A stretch of DNA of 64,000 nucleotides from Andrena cerasifolii (lineage: Eukaryota; Arthropoda; Insecta; Hymenoptera; Andrenidae), in assembly GCF_050908995.1 (NCBI RefSeq), contig NC_135120.1, forward strand, positions 18,799,433-18,863,432, in the 5' to 3' direction. A model generated the notes under the pieces. That model was not told where the DNA came from and did not search any database. It was given only the letters and a program-made list of their open reading frames with translations. This document shows, in pieces, positions 46,628 to 58,231 of this stretch. Numbering within the stretch: the stretch's first letter is position 1; every line of letters starts with the position of its first letter. The position numbers and the translations under genes are program-made.

Positions 46628-46845
46628 CAGTGGCGCATTCAGAATTTACTCTTGGGGGATGCTGAATTGAAAGGATAATATAAAATAAATCTAATAAACT
46701 TTAAATTTACAGAATATAATCTAGTTTTCTTTGCTATTTACGAAGCTCTTAAATTCCTTCAGTCATGGTTAAATGGATCTACTGTTTCCTTTTTCGTTTG
46801 GGGGTTGCCAGAGACCCTTACACCCACCCCCTGTATCCGCCACTG
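46628..46845. mobile_element. 218 bp hAT-like MITE
   Basis: Left end CAGTGGCGCATTCAGAA; right end, on the minus strand, CAGTGGCGGATACAGGG. The ends match over CAGTGGCG.AT.CAG. Known: CAGTGGCGGAT-type ends are common among hAT elements, which make 8 bp target duplications. Here the flanks (CATTTATC and CATCGATA) agree at only five of eight positions, so the duplication is unproven. No coding sequence. Confidence 0.55.
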
Positions 46846-49800
46846 CATCGATACATTTCACCACGAAGCTCAGCTTGCAGACTACCAAATTCAGCCCAGG
46901 TATTAGCGAAAGCTCCACCAAGAACAGAACAACCTGGTACGCGTTTCCATTTCTCATCGAAAGAGGGTTAATTCAATGCCGAGTACGTTACAGCCGCTCG
47001 TTTGATATTTTATTCATTCACGGCCGATATTAACAACGGTGAAAACGCGGGTATCGGGCCGCAGAAGTGCCATTATCCACCGCGTGGCTGTCGTTTGCTG
47101 TCTCTCTAATGATTACAAATCTTCGGCCGAGCACTTTTGGCAATTAGCGAGTCATTAGCAGCTCCCTGGCCTCGCGCCGGTGATAAAATCGCCGCGCGAC
47201 GCGAGCCAGAGTGAACGCAGGAATTCCCTATCCGAGTAACGATTCCTGTAAAACCAACTGGAATTCCCGGCCTCCCCTCTGCTGGGGGGTGGGAAAGTGG
47301 CGCGAGGAAAGTTTGGAAAATTTAAATCAATCGGTTGAATGGGACGCGGACGTGGTCGGAAGCGCAATAACCGCGCTGGAAATACCGTTGGGGGTGGCGG
47401 GGGGGGGGGGGGGTGAGGGGACACGGTCGAAGATGTTTCAATTCAAATGAGCCGAACTTTTAAAATATTTAGAACGTCGTCCCAGCGTTCACCGTATTTC
47501 GCTGTTCCCTCTTCTCCCAGACGATTCGATCGTCGCCGACTACGCGCGCGAAATATCGAATTAGCCTCGCTCTTTATTCTGCGCCGTTAGCTTGGTCGCG
47601 TCAGCTTGAATAATAAGTGCAGTCAGATTCGAAAGACGCGTATACAATGGCCCGTAGGTTTCTTCGTACGCATTTAAACGGGCAGCTAGGTCTGCAAGCT
47701 GCTGCATTGCCTTTTGCATTTTCCGTTCCCGCGTATAGGTATGTGTTTGCTGGTTTTTTTTGTAGAAGTCATTTGGAAGCGGAGTTGGAGTTAATCTTTC
47801 CCAGAAGGTGTACGAGGTTCGTGCCTTTATTATTTACGCGGGATTTCGCGGAGATTAATGGACCGCGAGGAATGAATTGCTCCTCGTTTAAGTGATATTT
47901 AAGAGTGACTTAATGGAGTTATACTCGCGATTAAGTGAATGCCGCGTAAAGCTCGGCCGAATGCTGGCGAGTAAACGTGGTTAATCGCGCGATTTATGTT
48001 ATTCTTCGCGGCCACCTGTGGCGGAATTGCGCGAAAAAATTGTCCCATTTCGTGTAATCAACACTAACTCTTCCGGCAATAATGCAGACAGCATTCCCAG
48101 CAATTTGCTACGTTGATGGCAACAAGCTTCTTCTGTACGTTCATTCTATTCGCGATTATAAGCATCGCGAGTAACTCAGACCCACCCCGATACCCAAGAA
48201 CGCAATTGGTAACGCTACTACTCTCGTTAAGGTTACAAAGCCCCGCTCCTCCCAAGCAAAATTCAATCCCGTTTGTTCGAGCGATATTCCCAAATCAGTC
48301 GGCGACGAAGGGACGTCGAGTGACGCGAGCAAACCAAATAACTCGAAGAGTAATCGCGGAACTTTTTCGCTCGACCGCGAAAAGTAGTTCGGTCATCCCC
48401 CGAACAATGGGCACGAAGGCCTTTACCGGCCGCCCGACTCCAGAGGTTTTTTCCTCGGGAGCCGTGCTCCAGCCACGACTGGAACGCCGAAGAAAGGAAA
48501 GGCCATCCGTGTCACCGGAAACGGTGGGTCAGCGAGACGGAAGGTACTCTGTTGCTGAGGCAACGGAGCCGAAGGAACACGCGTGTGCCCTCGGACCTCC
48601 GAGCAAAGCGTTCCCCGACCTTCCTTCCTTCCTCCCATCCTTTCCGCTATTCTTCCATCCGTTAGCCCTAACTTCTGCCTTTCTTCCTCCAGCCCCCGAG
48701 ATTCTTAACGACCCACTTCGTCCCGTGGCGCACCGGTAATGACCACCGTTGCGCGGACGTTCGCCGTGAAAATTCCAACCCCCCCGCTCCCGAGCGATTG
48801 AACTTGTCCTCGACTTCGGTAAGAAATACTAATGCCAGTCGTTTGGAAGTCAAATATTCCGACGACGCGAAATGGAAGCCGTATTTATGGGGCCAATTTG
48901 TCTGGTCGGTTTTCTGGACGTTCAGCAGGTGGTCGGAGCACTTTGATTGGAATAATGCGACGGCAAACATGGCACTTTGGAGCAATTAGCGTTCGCGGAT
49001 ATCGTTCCTCTGAGAAATGGAAGGGTCGCCGGGTGGTTCTTTGAAAGAAATTAGCGAATATACTAAAATGTCACGAGCACGGGGGGAGGTTTTCATCGTC
49101 ACGGATGGCGGATCCGATACGCCCTCTTTAGTTCGCGGCCCCGTCGATGCGAGACAAAGAAGACGTCTACCGTTGGCATTTATCACTTATTAACTGAAGC
49201 AATTCAGCTAAAAGAACACCGTCCGCACTCGAGCGCGAGTAAAGGCTGCCTTCTTTTCCTCCTTTTCCCTCCTCCCAGCCCCATCTGATCGCTCCACCTT
49301 ATCCATCTCTACCTCCTCGATATCGTTTCTCTCGAGACTCTCCCAGCCAGCGGAGCCTTCCCAAAACAAAACATAGCCATCGTTATTGTACGAGAAGGGA
49401 TATCGGGGGAAAAACTTTCGTGTATTTATCGACTCTGTGCTTCGATACATGTATGTGCTTTTATTACTTTCCTCGATGCGATCGCGCGTAAGCTTCGCGG
49501 GTCTCGATGAGTATCTAGTTCCCCCTCAACGCGTTACCCCTCGAACTTGAATAATTTTCGGGATTTTTTCCAACCAAACAACGCAAGTAAATCAATGGAT
49601 TCCTTAGTATAGTTAATATACACATATTGAAGGGTAAAAGAAATTTTTTTCAAGCAAATTCGTGAATCCGATTCCGGTATAATGTTCGTCAAAATGTGCG
49701 CTGCACCAAAATAGTTCCTCTGACGTTGACAGTGCTTTAACCATACATTTATCCGAATTCAAAAAGACAAAAATATTTGGAAACTAGAAGCCTACGTCTA

Positions 49801-52317
49801 TTGCAGAAAAGTCAATATCGTAAAAGATAACAAAATGGTGGACCACTTAAAAAAATCATATTTAACGGAAAAATGTTGATAAAAAAGTTAGAAATCCTGC
49901 ATGTCATGTAAAAGAGACAGGTTTTTCGTACAATGTATGGGTGTATATCCAATTTCTTCATAAAATTTGTGGAGAGGATTCTGAAAACGTATGTCATTCG
50001 GATAATTTCTCCGATTTCTTACAGTGTTACTCACTTAAGGGGTTACACCTAGTGTTCCTGATTTCTCCATATTTTTTGTTTCTCGAGAAAACAGAAATGA
50101 GATCACATTTCTCGAGAATTCTCGAGAAATTGAAAAAAATATTGCAAAAATTATATTTTTGGAATAATGTTGATAATATTTATCAAAAACAAAAGAAAAC
50201 TTTAACTAAATGATTCCTATATTTTTACAAAACTTTTTGCGCTTGAAAGAGCAACATTTAAAGAACATTTAGTAATTGTTTTCTTACAAAAATATTTACG
50301 TTTATAATAAAGTAACAACCGACATCCACGAAGCATTTTTAAAAATTTGGTATTGCGGTGAGCACTGCCAAGAGAAGACTTCGATCTTTTCTTTCCCCTT
50401 TCATCATCGCTTTGCACAACGAGTACCAAACTCCCAAACTCCAAGAGATAACGAAACGCGATCTCAATCTGGACCCATTTCGAATCACCTCTTCAACAGG
50501 CCTCAAGCGCAAAAAATCGCATTTACCATCCGACACCCTTCACCGTGTCAAGCACCTATCGCCTGCACAGTGCCCTCGTAAATTCTCGAAAGAATCACCC
50601 TTTGTACGCCTCGAAGCAACCGAGCGGCGCAGCAACAGCGTTAACGTAGCCATAAACTAATACTGAAAGCGCCCTCCTCGCGGGTCAATCTCTTCAACTA
50701 CCCTGTAAACTGACTTGCCGCGATACTGTCCACTTTCATCCCCCCGAGCCTCCCCTAAGGATCGTGAGACGTAACGCAACTCCTTGCTAACTGAACTTAC
50801 AGACACTTTAAACCGGAGAACACTCTAAACTAAACTCGTTCTCGCAGTTATAGCGCGCTTAAAATCCTTTTTCCGAGGCCCCTCCACGAGCGGAGCGGCG
50901 CGGCGGCGTAACAAGATATTTCCACGATGCCGCAATTATTTCATCGAGCTCGCCGAACGACGACGCGGAGACGGCGGCAGCGGCGTAATCCCCCGTCAAC
51001 TTGGCGAAACTTTTCGCGGTAGCACGCTTCATTTAACTCCGCATTACGCCTCCCCTTAATTCTTCGTGCTGCCTCTGAAAAGTGAGTTGTTTACTATGCA
51101 TCCCTTCCACGGCCGCGTATCCTCCCCCTCGCCTGTAGACGGTCCACGGCCGCAAGTGTACCTTTTGTCTCCGCGGCCACGCCGGAACTATTTAAATTAA
51201 TCAACATGGAAACCTTAATCTCCCCAGACGTCTTAATCTGGGCTTCAATTTGTGCGACTCGAGCCTCCATTCGTCCCACCCTTTCATCCCCCTCCCACTC
51301 CTTCCCGTATTCGCTCGTCCTCCCTCTCCGGCAAATAGGTTTTACGTTTTCACGAAACGCAAGGCGCGCTTTAAGGGCAAAACGCTTATTTTTCTTCTCC
51401 GCTTTCAACCCTCCCCCTGTTCCCTTTTCACACGCCCCCCCGGGGGAAACGTTCCGGCGGTTAGCTCGGTCGAGGAAGCACGACTGTAATTGCGCTACAA
51501 TATCCTCGTTATTATTATTCCGCGATATTGTAATGTGTAATTCAGGTGAACCCGCCTCGCCGTGGGTAATCGAGCTGAGGGGATTGTAACCGGTGCGAGC
51601 GCAGGGAGCGAAATTGTACATTTTTCTTGCCCGTGCTTTTGGGGGAGGCTGCGGCGAGGAACGGAGAATCGGGGGAGAAACTTAAAACGCGAGGTTTGGT
51701 TACCGTTGCGGTGAAGAGGTTTCAGTTAATTACGCGATTCTTTGAAGGTCTGGTTCTACGGTCCCTTGGTACGGCCGGGGCGGCAGCTTTCCCCCGGAAT
51801 TCATCAAATCGCTGCAACTTTGATGACTGGCGACTCGCTAATTCGCCGCCGTTCCGACGAGGGTAAAGGAATACATTTGCGACAAGGGACTCGATTATCT
51901 CGAGAAACTATTGCTGCTGGCGTTACTTTTCGAGTTAATAATCAATCAAGTCCTCTGCTCCAAGATCAACGCCATCGAAATGATCAATTTACACGAGAGT
52001 AGTTGAAACGTTCGCGTGAATGCTGAAATCAGCACGTGACACCCTCACCCCTAGAACGATTATCCACGCGAAATCTTCGTCAGCCACTCGAGGGTGCTTT
52101 CGATGGACAAGATAACGGCGCAGGGGTGCATCCTAATTTAAGGGCGCGAGCTTCCTACGTGGCCAGTGAAAAAGAGAAACGCGACCGGCAGGGTGAACAA
52201 GACAACGAGCCAGTGTTAATAAAAATCCACGGCTCGGCTCGCGTGACACCGCGTGATAGGGTCGGTTGTATTTTTCAGGGGAGTGTGCACCTCTTGGCTG
52301 CTCGCTGAGGCTCGCCA
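46846..52317. other. Unique non-coding DNA, AT-rich block at 49.5-50.4 kb
   Basis: CpG-rich apart from an AT-rich block at about 49.55-50.36 kb. That block contains TTAAGGGGTTACACC at 50035, matching the left end of the 15426 element in 14 of 15 bases, and a TTCTCGAGAATTCTCGAGAA palindrome at about 50116. No partner end was found. A 208-codon frame at 48113 and a 175-codon minus-strand frame at 51094 are composition-driven and lie opposite other frames. No supported exon. Confidence 0.4.
47390..47420 (+). repeat. G-rich tract with G15 run
   Basis: G5-T-GGC-G15-T-GA-GGGG. A homopolymer-rich stretch that can form a G-quadruplex on the plus strand and is a likely site of length error. Confidence 0.8.
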
Positions 52318-52322
52318 CGACG

Positions 52323-52804
52323 CACAGTGGAGAAATTTTGCGATTTTATGGCCAAAACTACAGAAATGAAAGTTTTGAATTTTACAAATTTAATACAATT
52401 GTCAATTGAAGAACTATTTCCAATTTCGTGGTCGAAACCTGAAAACTTATTTTTAATGTATAAAATTCGGCACTTTTACGTTCTAATATATGAGAAACTA
52501 AATTATCCGAATAACAGCACTTACAAAAATTACGAACGATAGAGATTTTTTTATTATTTACATTTATACACTTTTTTCTTTGTTAGAGCATGCCTCTGCT
52601 ACAGTGCAGCAGGGAATGGCAGAAGGGTTATCGCGAATAAAGTCGTTAAAAAAAAAAATAAAAAGGTTTATATTGTATAACATGTGAACCGTAAAATAAA
52701 AATCATTGCAGGATAATATGGGATTGATTTTGCATTTATTTCGTCGAATTCAAAAAATTATTTTTGTGGTTTTGGTCATAAAATCGGGAAATTTCCCCAC
52801 TGTG
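52323..52804. mobile_element. Transib-type non-autonomous transposon, copy 2
   Basis: Ends CACAGTGGAGAAATTT (left) and CACAGTGGGGAAATTT (right, minus strand) are flanked by a perfect CGACG direct repeat at 52318-52322 and 52805-52809. That duplication fits the CGNCG preference known for Transib. The 482 bp interior is a deletion derivative of copy 1: the GAGCATGCCTCTGCTACAG and AATCATTGCAGGATA blocks are kept, and two segments between them are lost. No transposase frame. Confidence 0.8.
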
Positions 52805-52809
52805 CGACG

Positions 52810-54442
52810 GTCCTGCGTAAAATTTCGACGCAGCAACGCAATTTGAAATGATCGCCGACGATATCGAAAGGTGCGGGATAAATAATCGTGGGATATATTG
52901 TGTCTTTGTGACGAGTGTCAGGGTTGAGGGAGTAAATCACTTTGTTAGAGGATGAAGAAACTGGCGAGGTGTAATTTTATATTAGTGATTGATGGTATCG
53001 TTTAAAATGTCTATTGCGTTTGATGGAGGTTTAAAGAGGGGTGTGATGATATATTTGATTACCTATATTGGCGTTGCAGAGGTGCAAGTCATACCTACAC
53101 TTTCTTCAGTGAAAATTCCCCGGCGAAATATCGAGCGAATTTTTCGCCACAGTAATTTTTCGAAATAGCTAGCGTAATACCCTGCACGAACCTGTAATTC
53201 ACAACCGCCTACGAAGTTTCCTCGGCTATACGATACGGTCTAGGCAACGGTGCAGCGATTTAAAATGCGTTAACCAAGCACCCACCTCAACCGTAGATAA
53301 CTTAACCTATTTTTATCTGTTCGAAACTTGCACTCCCCCATTCTACTTCAAACTTCCCAGCAGAACCGTACACATACACATGTCGCGTCGAGTTAACGTT
53401 CTCTGCTTCGCGATGGTACCATTATAGCAGCGTCGTACATAATCCATCGAACCTGGGCCATGGATTGTGCAATTCTACAAAAACTGTCTGCGTTAATTAA
53501 CTAAGTACTGACTTCAATCTCCTAGCGTTTGATATCTATACCTCGTTTGGAATTCTCAACAGTGCTTCTAGTATTCTAAAATATTAATCTCCGAACAGGG
53601 TAGATTGAATGTTCCGCCAGTGACGACTAAAATCGCCCCAGGCGACAATTTATCGAATCCCTGAGAATTCATCGTCAAAGATCCAGAGGGACGAGGGATC
53701 AAAGTGTGAAACAACGATCGCGACCGGGAACGACAGGCGCGAAGCAAAGTCGAGCGTTCGAGGGTCGACACGACAACAGGAATCCGAAAGTGGGTTAACA
53801 ATTAAAGGGAAACTTCGGGCGACAGTTGAATTCACGCAAAATATACTCTCACAGGGGCGTGGAACTCCCGTCGTTCCCCCTGCACGCGTATGTACCCTCC
53901 CGGGTTTTTTTTTCCCCCACCGACGTGTTCGAAACTATGCGCGCGTCGTTGAATTCGTTAAGCGAGCAGCCTCTCCCCTCACGGTTAATTTTCCCTTTCG
54001 CCAACTTTCTGTCATATCGGTAATTTAAATTCGTAATTAAACAAGTTTCGCAACTAATCGTTAATTGCCCGCCGCGGCACAACGAAACTTCTTGCGCGGG
54101 AAATATCGCGCGCAAAAATTAACGTCGCGTCCGTTGACGGCTGCCAGCGTGAAAAACGGAAACACGGGGCGCGGCGTCCCGACGTCGAAACCATGGGGCA
54201 AAAATGTTTGACGGCTTCCGCGCGGGGAAAATATTATCGCGGCGAGTTCGGCAACCGATCGAGGCCACGCTTTTCAAAAGGAACATTTGCCGATACTCGC
54301 AGCGCAACCTGCTAATGTACGTGGCAGCTGATTGCGAGGGTAGTCGAAGGAACAGGGGTGCTTGGGGCTGTGCAAGGTACAAGCGAAGGGGTGCGTACCA
54401 CGTAAGATGCGGAGGACAAAATAATTTGACAAAATATGTTTT
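52810..54442. other. Unique non-coding DNA
   Basis: Moderately AT-rich to 53.6 kb, then CpG-rich. Short overlapping frames only. No element ends or exon recognised. Confidence 0.4.
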
Positions 54443-54972
54443 TAACCCTACACTGCGAATTTTAGACGATCTAATACACAACCTTTAAGTTCAAAATAAA
54501 AGAGGACCAGAGACATTTTTTTGCATTCACTACTTAGGTACCGTTATTTTGTACAGTTTGGCGTTTAACCGATTTTGTGGTTAGTTGTAAAAGCAAAGTG
54601 ATGTAACTAGACGAAAATGCGAAGTTCCAGGATGCAAATCACTTTCATTTATAAAATGTTCAAAATGTTGCCTGCGCTTTTGTCTGAACAAAAATATATT
54701 TTTTTTATTATTTTATTATAAACGGGAAAACCCTTTTAGAATACAGATATAAACAAGTAAATACAAATATATAATTGTTTTGTAAAATTCTGTAATCAAT
54801 AAAGCACTTACATTAAATAAACTCCCACTGCGCGAGGTAGCAGACATGATACACGTACATTAATTTCACTAAAAACATTATTTTCATTATTTTCCCCTGA
54901 TTCACAGGCAAAATCTACGTTAGAAACTATTTTTCTTGTCACAAAAAAAAAACAATGCGCAGTGTAGGGTTA
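54443..54972. mobile_element. 530 bp TA-flanked element with TAACCCTACACTGCG ends
   Basis: The left end TAACCCTACACTGCG is matched exactly by its complement CGCAGTGTAGGGTTA at the right. TA is the outermost dinucleotide on both sides. The interior is AT-rich without a coding frame. Its right TA (54971-54972) is also the left TA of the next element, so one was inserted at the target site of the other. Probably another Tc1/mariner-class MITE (inference from the TA flanks). Confidence 0.65.
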
Positions 54973-55543
54973 GGGTAAAGTTGCCGAATATGACGACCTC
55001 TCCTAATATGAGAACCCAGCTTATCTCCGCTACAGAGCTCTTGAATGTCATAGCGATGCTATTTCTTTACTAATTAACCGTGTATTAGTTATTTTGTCCG
55101 CACAGTGGCATTGTAATCAATTGAGCGTCTTGAGCAAGCACATATTTCTGAAATAGGTTGCAGAAAGGTTTTGAAGTGGTTCGATTAAATTACAAATACC
55201 TCTAAAGTGGTGAGTGTATAATGATTTTCACAAATACTGTTGTATAGTGCTTGCATTAAATGATGAAGACTTAACTTCGCAGCTACTTAGTAGTTATCAT
55301 GTTATTGTTCCCAAATATGAGACTCATATTAGGAACCCATTTTTTTTTATCTGCTTATTTGAATGACTTTCGTTTTTATTTTATTATGAAGAAGCCGAAT
55401 ATTTGTTATAGTACTTTCCAGTAGCTTGCTAAAGGCTACATATTCTACTTTTAAAACGTGTATCGAATTTCAATAAAAGTGTTCTCAGTCAAGAGTTATG
55501 ATGTTTCGAAGAAATGGGTCTCGTATTCGGCTACTTTACCCTA
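54971..55543 (+). mobile_element. Pogo-like non-autonomous element, complete ends
   Basis: Left end TAGGGTAAAGTTGCCGAATA; right end complement TAGGGTAAAGTAGCCGAATA, one mismatch in 20, with TA outermost. The left ~350 bp is nearly identical to 34073-34445, and the coding tail present there is deleted here. The YATGAGAC motif (as in GGGTCTCGTATTCGG near the right end) recurs inside as in the other copy. No protein-coding remnant of useful length. Confidence 0.8.
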
Positions 55544-57967
55544 AGTATCATAAAGAAGTCATTATACCATGATCTCAAAAAATATTCTTTCTTACCTGAA
55601 ATTCTTCAGAAACTAATCTCCAAGTGTACAAGCACAAGCTAGCTGACTTCCCCTGTCATTACATTAGAAGGCAGATCGGGAAGTATCGTGGACACGCGAC
55701 GAACTCACCCCCGTTAAACGCAGGCCGGTTGACCGTGCACGTTCACGTGCGTCTCGCTTCTATTTTTGCCCCGGGAATATTGAAAGCCAGGGATTTACCG
55801 ATTATAACGGTAATTGCAGCGTTGCATGTGAGATGCACCGCGATCAGGGGCGACGGCCTGCCGTAACGTGGCCCGTTGACATAAATCTTTCTTTGGCGCG
55901 AGTTAACTGAAAGCGGCATCGGGGCGCGCCCGCTCCATCGCGGCTCACGTGCCTGGGAATTTGCATCTCGTTCACGTGACGCGCGTCCTTTTGTAAACAG
56001 AATTCGTGAAATTGAAATCGCGCGGGTCGATACCGAAACTGCAACGTCCGTCCAGCCGCGGCGGAGCGATGCTGAATACTGAAACCAATTGTTGCTCGCT
56101 GCAAGACAGGTCACTTCGACTTCAAACTGTAGATTATGATTATGATCGGGAACTGACGTTGGAGTTAAATCGAACGCCCCGATCGACAGAAAATATCCTT
56201 TCTTAGGGTGACGAAGTTTTGAGAAGGGAGAGGTTGAATATTTTTGTGAGATCGTTTCAAAGAGAGTAGAATGTATTTTTGATTGGTATCTAGTGATTAG
56301 AGCGTCGTCGCCCAACGTTGTCGCAAGTGAAGCGGCGAGTACTATGAGCTGCAGTGCGATTTGCACTTAGGTGGGCATCGCGTTTCGCGTTATCCGCGCC
56401 CATAAAGCTCTCCGGTCATAAACATTAATCTGCCAGGTGGCAGGCGTGTCTGTCGTAATTATAATTGATGGTATGTTAATTACAATTTACGCAAAAACCT
56501 GCTCGCCAAGGGGGAGACGTGTCGTGACGTAATTTAGGGCGCCTAGGCTTGAACGTCGACGATAGCTCAATCACCTGCGATGCGATTCTCTGTTGACTGG
56601 GTTCACCGTGTACCCCTCCCGAAATTTGCTGAATTTTCACAGCCGTGCGTCGAGGAAATTTCAAAATTCTGAAGGTATTCTCGGAGAGAAAACGCGTAAA
56701 AGGTTGGCCAAGGAAAGGTACGCGATGCGAGAGAGGCTCCAGTTTCAATTATCCGACGGGAAAGTCTACCCCCGGGTAGCTCTTTTGTTTTTCTTCTAAT
56801 GGCCCGAGCATCGAATTACCTGGATATTTATTTATCGTGGAGTCGCGAGGGTCGAGATCAAAGCTCCCGAGCTTCTCTGGCAAACAACGGTCCACGGAGG
56901 AATAATTTCCCCCAAGTTTCCCGAATTTCACCGGGGCGAATGAGGGAAAATAGAATCACTTGGGGATGTGAATGTGCTCGGGCTCTAGGATCATTGTTTC
57001 TCGCGTTAAATTCTCTCCTGGACATCGCAGAATCCTCTGCTACTCGAATTCCATGAATCCCCGCGGCCTTGCCACTAAAATATGTGCCATTTCGTGCCGA
57101 AAAAGATACAAGGGTTTCGACCAAAGTGACTTTAAATTCCACTCCGCTTCATTCCAGTTTACTCATCGGCGTTCCTCTGGAGGCTGAATTAAAAATTCTG
57201 GACCACAGATAAAAGAGTAAACCTGAGGTCAGTGGGTAGCAGCGTCCAGGACGTTTCAAGCTTCCCTCTGTTTTTCCTCAAAGGGACGTTACATCTCTGC
57301 CTCTACTAAACGAGGGCCACTTCTAACAAGTCGGTTTGACCTTTCGCAGAAGGCCCTTTAATCGTGCAACGAAACGATCTCGAGATATGATTCGTTCAAA
57401 TTACGTAACTCACCCTTTACATTCACGCTATAAAAACAACCACGGTTCAGTCTGCGGTTCCCTCCCCTTCCTTTCACTTTTCCACGTTCGAGCGGAAAGG
57501 TTGTTCGCTCCTCACAGACTAAAGGTCTCGGTTAGGTGTTTTCCTCTTTTTCCCCGAACGGCGGCGCGAGCAACGAGACGCGGCAGAATAAGAGCGAGGG
57601 TAGGCGAAGTTCATGGGGGGCGGTATGCAGCGAGACAGAGAGGCAGAGGGCTGCTCGCCAACCCGCACCGTGGGGGAGAAAAAGTTATGGCGCAAGAAAC
57701 AGAAGAAAAGCGGAAAACGGGTGCAGGGGCTGGGGAGGCGGGAGAGAGATTCGCGAAACCCGATATGAAATACCAGAGGAGAGCGTGCACGGGCGTGCGT
57801 GGTGTACGGAAGACTTGCTGCAGTCAATATTATCGTTCTGCCGGACGTGGAGCGAACGCGAAAGAAAGCAATCGATATAGGATGGAACGGGCCTCGCATT
57901 CCGACGATATTCCGCGACGCGACGACCCCTGGCCTGACAGTCCACGTGAATTCTTCGCAACGAAACC
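55544..57967. other. Unique CpG-rich non-coding DNA
   Basis: Frames up to 229 codons (plus strand 57336-58025) and 207 codons (minus strand 55743-56366) overlap others, lack domains and end in repeat DNA, so I treat them as chance frames. No clean exon was found. Confidence 0.4.
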
Positions 57968-58231
57968 TAAGGTGAATGTCCCAATTTCTGCTCATTTAAG
58001 AGGTTATAAAAAAAATTGTTTGTGATCAAAATTTGCAGAGTAATTGGTTAACTCTTTAATAATAAATCAACCAGTCGAAAACTAGTTAAAAAAGATATTT
58101 CAAGATGTTTAACTACTAGTAATTTGTAATTAAATATAATGCTTTAAATGTCCGTATTTCTGCTCACGATAAATAGCGATGTACTTTAAATGTCCGTATT
58201 TCTACTCACCATTTGTACCAATTTCTGCTCA
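57968..58231 (+). repeat. Iterated ~20 bp motif AATGTCCSWATTTCTRCTCA (four units)
   Basis: TAAGGTGAATGTCCCAATTT at 57968 starts the block. Units lie at 57974, 58147, 58189 and, shorter, 58215, all in the same orientation. AT-rich spacer separates them. The left boundary equals that at 11200. The layout, one terminal copy plus subterminal copies, resembles the iterons of the 36136 element, but no inverted right end was found. Probably a truncated DNA transposon end. Confidence 0.6.

Noticed and set aside
47766..47807. A T-rich acceptor (GGTTTTTTTTGTAG) with a 42 bp frame of compatible phase before AAG|GTGTAC.
   Set aside because: The donor is poor, the exon would be very small, and the match is easily reached by chance.
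48693..48735. A strong-looking acceptor (TTCTGCCTTTCTTCCTCCAG) followed by GTAATG after 43 bp, as a next exon.
   Set aside because: In the phase required after the exon at 45880 it hits a stop after five codons. The donor is weak and nothing else supports it.
54961..54978. TAGGGTTAGGG as interstitial telomeric repeat.
   Set aside because: Only two near-units, fully explained by the junction of two transposon ends; insect telomere repeats are usually TTAGG.
57336..58025. 229-codon plus-strand frame as a gene.
   Set aside because: The frame is Arg/Lys-rich, runs into the iterated repeat at 57968, and lies opposite a 158-codon frame. No domain.
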